The position numbers and the translations under genes were made by a program. A stretch of DNA of 51,446 nucleotides, from NCBI GenBank assembly GCA_009731375.1, contig BJOX01000245.1, positions 123,106 through 174,551 on the forward strand, written 5' to 3'. Below, one piece after another: positions 9,558 through 20,058 of the stretch. Position 1 is the stretch's first letter, and every line of letters begins with the position of its first letter. Source of the stretch: Paulinella micropora. Its lineage: Eukaryota > Cercozoa > Imbricatea > Euglyphida. The notes below the pieces were generated by a model. It saw nothing but the letters and a program-made list of their open reading frames with translations. It did no database searches and was not told the origin of the DNA.

Positions 9558-9591
9558 GTATTTATGTATGTATATATATATTACATATATA
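8514..9591. mobile_element. 1.08-kb AT-rich insertion in the fibre gene, flanked by TA
   Basis: The sequence changes abruptly from GC-rich coding repeats to AT-rich non-coding DNA at 8512-8514 and back at 9592-9594. Removing 8514-9591 plus one TA restores an open frame across the junction (V-T-V then N-S-G-G), consistent with insertion at a TA dinucleotide with TA duplication. The insert holds a foldback element (9093-9495), (AT)n runs, and short repeats such as GCTCTTATATTCTCACT. No transposase or credible ORF is present and the outer ends are not inverted repeats, so it may be a nested non-autonomous element. The AT-rich right edge makes the exact end uncertain. Confidence 0.6.
9093..9495. 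repeat. foldback (MITE-like) inverted repeat, arms about 185 bp
   Basis: Bases 9093-9277 are almost perfectly complementary to 9312-9495, with a 34-bp AT-rich loop. The outer ends begin ATCATTTATGTATTCGCGAC and mirror at the right end. Near-identical arms suggest recent insertion or arm homogenisation. It has no coding capacity. It lies inside the larger AT-rich insertion of the fibre gene. Confidence 0.85.
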
Positions 9592-10728
9592 TACAGTCAC
9601 TAACGAAGTGCTGCCAGGCAGCGAACTCGGTATCTTTAGCGACGAAGCGCCCAGCGCCCCGGCCGGTGTTAGCGACACCAGCGACGTCGCCGCGGGAGGG
9701 TCCGTGTTGATTGTCAGCGCGGTCAGGAAGCCTGTGTTGGTCGCGGTGCTGGCAGCGAGAGTAAGCGAGGCGGACTCTGGCACGAACGTCGGCACAAGGC
9801 CACCGATCTGACAGCTGGAAGTCACGACGGCTTGAAGCTGCTCGAACACGAGCTTGTGGTACTTGTAAGCGCTGTTGCCAGCCGAAGGGGTCAGAGTGTT
9901 CAGTGTGTACCAACCCCCTGTCAGACCGGTAAAACGGTTCAGGTCGACATAGGTCGTGTCGTCATCGGAGCCCTGGAGCAACACCTGCTTGGGTGCCAGA
10001 CTGCCGGTGAGGTTATTCGCGTTCCATAAGGCAATGGAGGACAAGCGGTGCTTGCGCGGGTTGAATATCTTAACCCACTCGCTGCCTACGCCGTTGACAT
10101 AAGTGTTAAAACCGGAGGCCCAGTAGTAAAAGGCATCGTTCAGCACAATCCTGTCTACCCGGTAGTCAGAGTTGGCGTTTGAGGTAGAAGACGACAGGGT
10201 CCACGAATTCGCGGTCGCCAAAGTGTTTGAAACGGTTGTCCAGCTGCTGTAGGCGGTCGGCCAGACTGGTCCTGTCACTTCGGTCGTCGGTTGCTGTGTG
10301 TGACTGAGCTGGCCACTGGCGCCGATAGTCACTAGTGACGTGCTGCTTGGTAGAGCGGTCGGCAGCCTGAGCGAAGAAGAACCAGAAGTCGGAGCGGAAA
10401 GCGTGCTGTCGCCGCCCGCCCCCGTCAGCTTGAGCGTCGACGAGTTCACGAGATTCGCGAGCGACACTTGGTGGGGGTTGTTGTAGTTCGTCGTGTGGGA
10501 GGTGAAGGCGGTAGTAGTAGGGGCTCCGACCTGGGCGGCCGTGACTTGGTGAGGGTTGGCGTAGTCTATTAAGTGACTGCTGAGGCCCGGCGCGCCGTCA
10601 CTCGCCCATCTCACGCCCCCGTCGCCGTCCGAGACGAGGACGTCGCCGTTCTGTCCGGCCCCCGGCAGCACAAAAGAGTCAGTCGAGCCATCGAGCCGGC
10701 GGCGCTTGTTTCCCCGGCCAGAGTCCAT
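9592..10728 (-). pseudogene. N-terminal part of the tail-fibre-like virion protein
   Basis: The start is MDSGRGNKRRRLDGSTDSF, with a basic nuclear-localisation-like cluster. Phage-fibre style repeats follow: HLIDYANPHQVTAAQVGA and NYNNPHQVSLANLV, where N-P-H-Q-V is a hallmark of phage and giant-virus fibres. A discoidin-like block (HRLSSIALWNANN, then VLLQGSDDDTTYVDL) and repeats such as SLKIPSSLPGSTSLVTV come next. The sequence is broken at 9592 by the AT-rich insertion and resumes at 8513. Intact, the protein would have been roughly 880 residues or more, allowing for the gap at 8280. A T8-CTC motif lies 26-33 nt upstream of the ATG. Confidence 0.6.
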
Positions 10729-10740
10729 TTAGTTTACTGA

Positions 10741-10761
10741 CTCGCCAAGAGAGAAAAAAAA
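10741..10761 (-). promoter_or_regulatory. T-tract promoter-like motif upstream of the fibre gene
   Basis: On the minus strand TTTTTTTTCTCTCTTGGCGA precedes the ATG by about 26-33 nt and shares the T-tract plus CGAGTC-like layout with the motif at 6992-7008. Confidence 0.4.
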
Positions 10762-10775
10762 GTTTTTAGTTATTT

Positions 10776-10994
10776 TTACAGAATCTCGTCTAGGAAATTG
10801 TCCACGAAGCGCATCCGCTCCGCCCAAGTGTCTCCGCCGGGGACGTCTCGCGCGGGGTTGATGCAGGCGCCGTCACCATAAGGGCGGCACACGAGCGAGG
10901 CTAAGTCACGAGGATCACCCTTTTTACAAGTCCCCGACCAGTACAACTGGCCAACAAAAAAGCAGGCACCACAGGTAGGACAAACAGCTAGCAT
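10776..10994 (-). CDS. small Cys-rich, probably zinc-binding protein (72 aa)
   Basis: The N-terminus has MLAVCPTCGACFFVGQLYW (C-x2-C-x2-C). Three more Cys follow (GTCKK, LVCRP, GACIN), which would suit one or two zinc sites. The C-terminal 20 residues (WAERMRFVDNFLDEIL) form an amphipathic helix. The gene lies between the fibre gene and an inverted-repeat region, in the same orientation as the fibre. A T7-CTTCG motif lies about 40 nt upstream. No family is recognised. Confidence 0.45.
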   Translation of the reverse strand: MLAVCPTCGACFFVGQLYWSGTCKKGDPRDLASLVCRPYGDGACINPARDVPGGDTWAERMRFVDNFLDEIL

Positions 10995-11027
10995 TTGTCG
11001 ACCACGCTTTCCATGATATTAAAAGCA

Positions 11028-11040
11028 ACGAAGAAAAAAA
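11028..11040 (-). promoter_or_regulatory. T-tract promoter-like motif
   Basis: On the minus strand TTTTTTTCTTCGT lies about 34-46 nt upstream of the Cys-rich ORF and is followed by an AT-rich stretch (TTTTAATATC). Confidence 0.35.
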
Positions 11041-11058
11041 CAAAGAGGAAATTATAGC

Positions 11059-11308
11059 GGACCGACTAGTAAGATTTTACAGCCCCTTAGCCAAGTCGGT
11101 CCAAACTCCGGCGAATACTTTTTTTGGGGCCGGATCTGCCACATATATCAGGGGACAAAATGGCAGATCCGGCCCCAGCAAAAAAATTTTAATGTCGCAC
11201 GAAGTCAGTCTCTTTGAAAATGGGCCAATTTGGCCAATGATTTCAGGGGAGAGGTGGCCAAGTTGGCCCATCCCCGTTTGCACGAAGTCAAGTGTTTGTC
11301 GCACGAAG
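11059..11308. repeat. cluster of three inverted repeats and three GCACGAAG direct repeats (non-coding)
   Basis: Three nested-free inverted repeats occur in 213 bp: GGACCGACT at 11059-11067 with its complement at 11094-11102; the perfect 16-bp arms GGGGCCGGATCTGCCA (11126-11141) and 11161-11176, extended by T7/A7 tracts; and ATGGGCCAATTTGGCCA (11220-11236) with 11255-11271, one mismatch. GTCGCACGAAG occurs at 11194-11204 and 11298-11308, with GCACGAAG also at 11280-11287. No ORF is present. The layout suits a replication origin, a bidirectional terminator or a regulatory region. Confidence 0.7.
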
Positions 11309-11339
11309 AACCAGAGGAAAAGACAGTTTAATTATTTTT

Positions 11340-12140
11340 TTACTGCTCGGCCAGTAGTGCCCGAACTCTTTGGAAGAACCCGAGGAGACGCCTGTTTACT
11401 TCCTCCTCGTTTTCCTTCCAGTACTTGTCCTTACTTTCGCATACGTTAGCAAATATTCTCCTGTACACTGGCCCCTGGCGCTCGGTTTCAAGCCGGGATG
11501 CTCGTATATTCGCGAGAACATATTCATTCATTTCCAACGGGTTACCAATGCCAATACCGGGCACACGAAGGAATGGCAAAGACAGAAGCCTGTACAGGTC
11601 CTTCGGGTGGCATTCGCGGTGAAATCTCCACAGATAGGCCGGATACGGGTCGTGATAGACCAGATTGACGTATTCCCTAACCACGTTCACGAGCTCTGCT
11701 GGCATACGAATCTCCTCTCCCAACAGGTACAGACCCTTGTGCTCCGCAGCGATCAGATCGGCCACATTGCCGACCAACGGGTCCTCGGCGGGCACACTCA
11801 TCACCAGCTGATCCAGCACAGAACACACTCCTACGTTTTCCTCGTCGTATATCCAACCAGTGGGATTGCCATCGCCGTCGTGACCAGTGGCAGAAAAACA
11901 GAGAGACCGATCGGATATGTCAACCAGCTCTCTCAACATGTCTGATAACAGGTCACTCCACGGTGCGCGCCGTCCAAACCTGCCATCGTAGAAGCGCTCC
12001 ATGGCGCGCATCGCGTGTTCGGGCATCGGCTCGTAGGGGGTAGTGAGGGTAAGTGAGGGCAGCTCCAGGAGGCGGCGCCGCTTGAGTGGCTGGGCGTCCG
12101 TACCAGCGGTCGTCCGTTTATTCAGCAGAGCGAGCATCAT
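11340..12140 (-). CDS. 266-aa protein of unknown function
   Basis: This intact frame starts with two Met codons and carries PLKRRRLLELP near its N-terminus, again a basic cluster like those in the fibre and finger-nuclease proteins. The body is mixed alpha/beta with an acidic segment (TGHDGDGNPTGWIYDEENVG), a helical part (ELVNVVREYVNLVYHDPYPA) and a basic C-terminal helix. I see no membrane segment, signal peptide or catalytic motif that I can name. It is the last recognisable gene of the virus-like block. Confidence 0.55.
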   Translation of the reverse strand: MMLALLNKRTTAGTDAQPLKRRRLLELPSLTLTTPYEPMPEHAMRAMERFYDGRFGRRAPWSDLLSDMLRELVDISDRSLCFSATGHDGDGNPTGWIYDEENVGVCSVLDQLVMSVPAEDPLVGNVADLIAAEHKGLYLLGEEIRMPAELVNVVREYVNLVYHDPYPAYLWRFHRECHPKDLYRLLSLPFLRVPGIGIGNPLEMNEYVLANIRASRLETERQGPVYRRIFANVCESKDKYWKENEEEVNRRLLGFFQRVRALLAEQ

Positions 12141-12186
12141 TTCTCTTTATGGGTGGCACCTAGAACAAGAGAAAAGTCGAATTGAA

Positions 12187-12270
12187 AAAATTTTCACGGA
12201 AATTTCCCCTTGTTTGCGGCGCGGCAAAAAGCAAAATTTTCGCGGAAATTTCCCCTTGTTTGCGGCGCGG
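12187..12270. repeat. two 38-bp direct repeats at the edge of the virus-like block
   Basis: The unit beginning AAAATTTTC(A/G)CGGAAA and ending TTTGCGGCGCGG occurs at 12187-12224 and 12233-12270 with one mismatch. It lies just upstream of the 266-aa gene on the minus strand and could be regulatory or part of a terminal repeat. Confidence 0.7.
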
Positions 12271-12346
12271 TAAATTTCCGGGAATTCTACCACAGCCAGC
12301 GGCGGGTGAAAAATGGCAATAGCTTCGTTCCAACTCAAGGGACTTG

Positions 12347-12368
12347 CTTGGTTCTTAAAAGAACCAAG
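12347..12368. repeat. 22-bp perfect palindrome
   Basis: CTTGGTTCTT-AA-AAGAACCAAG forms a complete hairpin. Weaker flanking complementarity (CTCAA on the left, TTTGAG on the right) extends it. Confidence 0.7.
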
Positions 12369-12437
12369 TTTGAGCTGGTCACGACCCGACAACTGGTCTG
12401 CCGAGGCACGCGCCCCTGGTCCGGCCGGGCCGGCGCC

Positions 12438-12455
12438 GGCCTATCGATAATTTTT
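12438..12455. repeat. left copy of a 14-bp direct repeat (GGCCTATCGATAAT)
   Basis: GGCCTATCGATAAT followed by T5 recurs at 14740-14759, on the other side of the stem-loop array. The repeat may mark the ends of one inserted or duplicated unit. Confidence 0.55.
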
Positions 12456-12696
12456 CATTAAATTGTTTTTTATTGGCGAAAACGACCCCCCCCCCCCCCC
12501 CCCCCCCCACCCAACAACCCCCCCCCCCCCCCCCCCCCNNNNNNNNNNAAAAACACGTTCTGCTGTTTCTGTTATTATTAGCTTCCCCCCCCTAAAACCA
12601 GTTGTCCGTAATATGGGGCGCGGCACCACCTGCCGCACCTGCTGCGTTTTTGGCTAGAACCCCCTTCACCACCCCAACCCCCACAGCCCCCAAAGT

Positions 12697-14110
12697 CTGG
12701 ACCAGTCGTCACAAATTTAATATATACAGCGAATTTTTAACGAATGATCCAGACTTCACGGGATGCCACCACTCCGCTTACTTCCAGGGAATTTTCAAAG
12801 TCGGGGCCAGTCGTTGGAAATTTAATCTATACAGCGAATTTTTAACGACTGATACACACTTTGGTGTTTTCACAGGCTAAGGATGCCACCATCCGTTACT
12901 TCCCTGGAATTTTCAAAGTCTGGGCCAGTCGTTGGAAATTTAATCTATACAGTGAATTTTTAACGACTTGTCCAGACTTCACGGGAATGATGTTACCACT
13001 TCTCCCCCTCCGCTACTTCCCGGGAATCCAGCCCTCTTTTCCCACACACACCCACACCCGCTATTCCCGTCCTTTTTCCCGCCTCCTGGACCAGTCTTTG
13101 CCGCTCAGACACTTATACTCTAAGTTCCATCGACTGGCCTCGACCAGCTTTTTTTCACGCAGGAGGTGTGGGCCACCCCGCGTCCACTATATAACGGCTA
13201 AGAGGCTTTTCCCGCCATTTCCCCGCACCCCCCCCCTCCACCCGTTTTTTCGAACATCCGCTATTCCCGTCATTTTTTCCACCTCCTGGACCAGTCGTTG
13301 CCGCTCAGACACTTATAACCTAAGTTCACACGACTGGCCCCGACCGTAACTTTTTTTCACGCAGGAGGTGGCACACACCCGCGCCCACTNNNNNNNNNNT
13401 TATATCCTAAGTTCACACGACTGGCCCCGACCAGCCTTTTTTCACGCAGGAGGTGACACACCCCGCGCCCACTATGTAACGGCTAAGTGGCACACACCCA
13501 CCGTTATACCCGTAGTTTTTCTACCTTCCGTGCCAGTCGATGCAAACAAACTCATATACAGACTAGGTTCTAACGACTGGCCTCGACCGTCCTTTTTTCA
13601 GGTGGAGGGGGGGGGGTGGCCACCTGCGTCCACTATGTAACGGCTAAGTGACACACCAACCGCTATTTCCGTAGTTTTTTTACATTCCAGGCCAGTCGAT
13701 ACAAACTAGATGATATAAGACTAGTTTCTAACGACTGGTCTCGACCGTAACTTTTTCAGGGAGGAGGTGCCACCTGCGTCCACTATGTAACGGCTAAGTG
13801 GCGATCGCCGCTTAGCAGTTACGTAGTGTGCACCGGTGTCCCCTCCCGTCCCCACCCGTCCCCACTTTTTTTTTACCTTCCGTGCCAGTCGATACAAACA
13901 AACTGATATAGGACTAGGTTCTAACGACTGGTCCCGACCGTAACTTTTTTCTGGGGGAGGTGGCACAAGTGGCAATAGCAGCCTAGCAGTTAAGTAGTGG
14001 GCACCGGTGCTCCCACCAGTCACATCTTTTTTTACCTTCCGGGCCAGTCGATACAAACAAACTGATATAGGACTATGTTCTAGCGACTGGTCCCTACCTC
14101 AACTTTTTCT
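12697..14110. repeat. array of about ten degenerate stem-loop repeats (CCAGTCG ... CGACTGG)
   Basis: Units occur at roughly 12700, 12805, 12919, 13089, 13280, 13400, 13530, 13690, 13880 and 14040. Each has CCAGTCG(T/A)T, 35-45 bp of AT-rich sequence, then (A)ACGACTGG. Three subfamilies differ in the loop: one with AAATTTAAT(C/A)TATACAG, one with TTGCCGCTCAGACACTTAT, one with ATACAAACAAACTGATATAG. Flanks such as TTTTTTTACCTTCCG and a GGAGGTGGCAC block are shared. Spacers include a palindrome centred on GCGATCGC near 13805. There is no coding frame. The 10-N gap at 13390-13399 lies inside. Confidence 0.75.
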
Positions 14111-14202
14111 GGTGGTGGGTGGCAATGGTGGCCAGGATGGGGGGGGGGGGTNNNNNNNNNNNNNNNNNNNNNNNNNNNNNNNNNNNNNNNNNNNNNNNNN
14201 NN

Positions 14203-14310
14203 GTCGGGGTAGCCAGGGTAGGGGGGGTCGTATCCATCGTCGGGGTAGCCAGGGTAGGGGGGGTCGTATCCATCGTCGGGGTAGCCAGGGTAGGGGGGGG
14301 GTAGTATCCA
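14203..14310. repeat. 36-bp tandem repeat, three copies
   Basis: The unit starting GTCGGGGTAGCCAGGGTAGG and ending GTATCCATC repeats three times directly after a gap (14152-14202). Degenerate relatives continue to about 14360. Confidence 0.75.
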
Positions 14311-14540
14311 TAATCTAAGTAGTCATTGTGGGGAGTAGCCAGCGTCGTGGTAGCCATGGGCGAGGTGTAGCCACGCACCAGATCACTGTGATGAGTGATG
14401 TGTATGAGAGTACACACACTCCACGAGCTAAGCTAGCTAACACGCTCGGAAACCTGTGCCAGCCTGTTTCAAAAAATTTTACGATAAAACAGTCATTTTT
14501 ATATACTATTTTTCAGAAAAATCGCGCTTGTGTGACGGGT

Positions 14541-14581
14541 CCGGTGCCACCACCCACCACAAAAACCACATGTGGCACCGG
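14541..14581. repeat. 10-bp inverted repeat CCGGTGCCAC / GTGGCACCGG
   Basis: Perfect arms at 14541-14550 and 14572-14581 are separated by a 21-bp CA-rich loop. Another GGTGGCACC lies at 14613. The surrounding unique sequence (14320-14740) holds no credible gene. Confidence 0.6.
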
Positions 14582-14739
14582 TGACCACAAAAAATGTGAA
14601 AACCCAGCTGGTGGCACCACAGGCAGGTATTACACTAGTTGTGGATACGGATCACGAATGCAATTTTCCCCTGCGCGGATACAGTACAAAAATGCAATAG
14701 ATTATCCCACTAGTACAAAAATTGCATTTTGTTTTATCA

Positions 14740-14759
14740 GGCCTATCGATAATATTTTT
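14740..14759. repeat. right copy of the 14-bp direct repeat
   Basis: GGCCTATCGATAAT matches 12438-12451. Together the copies bracket the stem-loop array. Confidence 0.55.
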
Positions 14760-14767
14760 AAAAATAT

Positions 14768-15060
14768 TTATATGTACATACATATACATACATACATACA
14801 TACATACATATGCATAAATTACATACGTTACATTATATATACCTCTATATATATGTATATGTTCATACATACATACATACATCAAACATACATACATACA
14901 TACATATGTACATAAATACGTTTTTCGTTATACGTATATGTAATATATACATGCATACATATATACATACATACATACATACATACATACATACATACAT
15001 ACATACATTACATACATACATACATTACAGCTCATTACATATATTACATACATACATGGA
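14768..15060. repeat. (CATA)n microsatellite
   Basis: Imperfect CATA/TATG tetranucleotide repeats with short interruptions. Confidence 0.9.
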
Positions 15061-15480
15061 AACGTTTCTTGAGAATGGGATGTTTGTTTGTCCATGTCGT
15101 GCCAATTCTCGACGAATTCTTGCCACTGATGCGCCCGAAACCAAATTTGTCTCAGAAGTTTGTTGGCCTTGCCTCTTTCGTAACCAGCATGTACTTTGCC
15201 TTTGGCGATAAGATTATGTTATTGTTTGTCCATCCTTCTTTTCTTATGTGTACAACTGTCCGCACATCTCTCCATCCTGTTTTTGTGTCCTTCTGTAGCA
15301 ACAGAAAGCCAAATGGTGACCACTTACTTTTCTGGCTAGTCTGGTTTGTGTCATGTGTGTATGTTCCAGCTGATGGCCACATCAGGGACTGCGAAGACAC
15401 ACCTGCAATACCTGGATAAGCAGGTCGTTCATATTAGTCGTTACATCAGACTCATATATTACTCATAGTATACATACATG
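15061..15480. other. unique sequence without a recognisable gene
   Basis: About 420 bp of non-repetitive sequence between microsatellites. An open frame of 116 codons exists on the plus strand, but its composition gives no familiar motif and I do not call it a gene. It could be a host exon or a transposon remnant. Confidence 0.5.
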
Positions 15481-15516
15481 CATAATTACGATACACAGCT
15501 TGCGTTGCTGGAGTTG

Positions 15517-15523
15517 TGTGTGT

Positions 15524-15554
<31 letters not shown>

Positions 15555-15654
15555 GGGGGGGGGCCCCACCCNNNNNNNNNNCTACCTACCTACCTACCTA
15601 CCTACCTTCGTACCTATCTATCTCCCTACCTATCTACATATCTATCTATCTACA

Positions 15655-15744
<90 letters not shown>

Positions 15745-15857
15745 GCTAGCTATCTATCTGTCTTTCTTTCTTTCTTTCTTTCTTTCTTCTTTCTTTCTTT
15801 CTTTCTTTCTTTCTGACTCTTTAGCCTACCTACCTACCTACCTACCTACCTACCTAC

Positions 15858-15916
<59 letters not shown>

Positions 15917-15971
15917 CCTATCTATCTACCATCTATCTACCATCTATCTACTATGTATCTACTATATTCTA

Positions 15972-16060
<89 letters not shown>

Positions 16061-16102
16061 GATCTATCTATCTATCTATCTATCTATCTATATATCTACT
16101 CT

Positions 16103-16138
<36 letters not shown>

Positions 16139-16170
16139 CCATCTATCTACCATCTATCTACTATCTTGTA

Positions 16171-16218
<48 letters not shown>
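15517..16218. repeat. (GT)n, poly-G, then (CTAT/CTAC/CTTT)n microsatellites
   Basis: A GT run leads to a poly-G tract and a 10-N gap (15572-15581). Long CTAC and CTAT tetranucleotide arrays with a CTTT interruption near 15762-15812 follow. Confidence 0.95.
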
Positions 16219-16221
<3 letters not shown>

Positions 16222-16660
16222 ATCTATCTATCTAATCTATCTATCTAATCTATCTATCTAATCTATCTATCTAATCTATCTATCTAATCTATCTATCTAA
16301 TCTATCTATCTAATCTATCTATCTAATCTATCTATCTAATCTATCTATCTAATCTATCTATCTAATCTATCTATCTAATCTATCTATCTAATCTATCTAT
16401 CTAATCTATCTATCTAATCTATCTATCTAATCTATCTATCTATCTAATTTATCTATCTAATCTATCTATCTAATCTATCTATCTAATATATCTATCTAAT
16501 CTATCTATCTAATCTATCTATCTAATCTATCTATCTAATCTATCTATCTAATCTATCTATCTAATCTATATATCTAATCTATCTATCTAATCTATCTGTC
16601 TAATCTATCTAATCTATCTATCTAATCTCTAATCTATCTATCTAATCTATCTATCTGTCT
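16219..16660. repeat. 13-bp minisatellite (AATCTATCTATCT)n
   Basis: The tetranucleotide array changes into a regular 13-bp unit, three CTAT-type steps plus one extra A, repeated about 33 times with a few variants. It looks like a higher-order array grown from the neighbouring tetranucleotide repeat. Confidence 0.85.
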
Positions 16661-16881
16661 AACTGTGTGTGTGTGTGTATGTGTATGTGCATGTATGTGT
16701 GTGTGTGTGTGTGTTTGTGTATGTGTGTGTGTATGTGTACGTGTGTGCTTGTATTAGTGTGCATGCATGTGTGTGTGTGTGTATTAGAAAGCCATGATGA
16801 TGGAGGCTCAGGCCCGCGCGTACCTGGTCCAGAAACTCTATCTATCCATATCTACTCATTTACTTATCTATCTATCTATCC

Positions 16882-16939
<58 letters not shown>

Positions 16940-17027
16940 ATATCTATCTATGTATCTATGTATCTATCTATCTATCTATCTATCTATCTACCTATCTACC
17001 TACCTACCTACCTACCTACCTACCTAC

Positions 17028-17102
<75 letters not shown>

Positions 17103-17178
17103 CCTACCTACCTATCTATCTATCTATGTATGTATCTATGCATGTATCTATGTGTATCTATGTATGTATGTATACATA

Positions 17179-17217
<39 letters not shown>

Positions 17218-17246
17218 ATATCTATCTATATATCTATCTATCTATC

Positions 17247-17293
<47 letters not shown>

Positions 17294-17305
17294 TTATCTA
17301 TCTTT
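16661..17305. repeat. (GT)n then (ATCT)n microsatellites
   Basis: GT-rich repeats run to about 16785, followed by a short unique spacer and ATCT tetranucleotides with CTAC and TATG variants. Confidence 0.95.
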
Positions 17306-17690
17306 TTATCGCTCCTGTGCAGTCAAAAATTGGACTAATCTTCCTTTAGTCCGTATCGGTGACTGCATTCCGTCATAGCCGTCCAGTGTTGCATAGCCCG
17401 GGCTAGGTCCCTTCGGGGGTTTAGGCCTTATACAATGTCATCATTGTAGCTTGCGCAAGCTTACGGTGCTCAAAACACTTGGACTAACGGCTTCCTTTTC
17501 TTTCTCTTCTTCCTTATCCTCCCCACTCTCCATTCCTAGATTGCCTTTTTCTTCAACGACCTACCTCCTCTTCTTCTTTCCAGAACACAGTCTACCCGTG
17601 ATTCCCATCCCGGACACATGCACAGTACACAAATTGCTGTTTTTATGTGAAACTGCGTTCCTTCGAAGGACTACATTCCTTTTGCGATAT
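17306..17690. other. unique sequence without a recognisable gene
   Basis: About 385 bp separate two ATCT arrays. I see no exon with convincing splice sites, no RNA gene and no known element. Confidence 0.5.
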
Positions 17691-17693
17691 CTC

Positions 17694-17767
<74 letters not shown>

Positions 17768-17786
17768 ATCTATTTCTATCTCTATC

Positions 17787-17819
<33 letters not shown>

Positions 17820-17938
17820 ATATCTATCTATCTATCTATCGATCTATCGATCTATCTATCTATCTTATCTATCTCATCTATCTATCGCATCTATCTATCT
17901 CATCTATCTATCTCATCTATCTATCTCATCTATCTATC

Positions 17939-17984
<46 letters not shown>

Positions 17985-18002
17985 CCTACCTACCTATCTA
18001 TC

Positions 18003-18042
<40 letters not shown>

Positions 18043-18043
18043 C

Positions 18044-18093
<50 letters not shown>

Positions 18094-18317
18094 GTCTATC
18101 TATCTATCTATCTCATCTATCTATCTCATCTATCTCATCTATCTATCTCATCTATCTATCTCATCTATCTATCTCATCTATCTATCTCATCTATCTATCT
18201 CATCTATCTATCTCATCTATCTATCTCATCTATCTATCTCATCTATCTATCTCTCTCATCTACTCTCTCATTGATCTCACCTATCTATCTCATCTATCCA
18301 TCTCATCTATCTATCTC

Positions 18318-18382
<65 letters not shown>

Positions 18383-18405
18383 CCTATCTATCTATCTTTC
18401 TATTC
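17691..18405. repeat. (ATCT)n and (CATCTATCTAT)n microsatellite
   Basis: Long ATCT tetranucleotides with a middle section where CATCTATCTATCT-type 12-bp units repeat (about 17865-17930 and 18113-18320). Confidence 0.95.
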
Positions 18406-18523
18406 GAAAACCGCCTCTCTTCTCTCTCTCCTGTATTTATGTAGTAGGCACGGTATCTATGTCTCTATGTTGGTATGTAGGCTGAGGATGATGTGGATAG
18501 GGCTTATGTATGTCTCAAAGTCT

Positions 18524-18524
18524 C

Positions 18525-18608
<84 letters not shown>

Positions 18609-18771
18609 NNNNNNNNNNNNNNNNNNNNNNNNNNNNNNNNNNNNNNNNNNNNNNNNNNNNNNNNNNNNNNNNNNNNNNNNNNNNNNNNNNNNNNNNNNNN
18701 NNNNNNNNNNNNNNNNNNNNNNNNNNNNNNNNNNNNNNNNNNNNNNNNNNNNNNNNNNNNNNNNNNNNNNN
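18524..18771. other. poly-C tract (about 85 bp) running into a 163-N gap
   Basis: The assembly stops inside a homopolymer of C. The gap at 18609-18771 is followed by (CA)n. True length is unknown. Confidence 0.9.
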
Positions 18772-18814
18772 CACACACACACACACACACACATTTACAA
18801 CATATTCAAAATCT

Positions 18815-19532
<718 letters not shown>

Positions 19533-19539
19533 CTGATGC

Positions 19540-19540
19540 T

Positions 19541-19585
<45 letters not shown>

Positions 19586-19916
19586 CATATATGTATATAT
19601 ATATATATATGTATGTATGTATGTATGTACATATATATATGTATATATATATATAATATACATATATGTGTATACATATATATATACATATATATATAAT
19701 ATATGTATGTAAAAATATATATATATATTGCTACTGTGCTTCTTGTATCGGATGTGGCCCTTTACTTTCTTTCTTTCTTTCTTTCTTTCTTCTCTTTCCT
19801 TCCTTCCTTCCTTCCTTTCTTCCTTGCTTTCTTTCTTTCTTTCTCTTTTTTCTACTTTTGACAGCACTTTGTGACGCTCTTCGTAAGAACTATCACAAAA
19901 CACCAGGTCCATCGCT

Positions 19917-20004
<88 letters not shown>

Positions 20005-20014
20005 AGAGAGAGAC

Positions 20015-20058
<44 letters not shown>

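Noticed and set aside
12697-14110. CRISPR array
   Set aside because: Units are degenerate inverted repeats of variable spacing, with related rather than unique intervening sequence, in a eukaryotic context and without cas genes.
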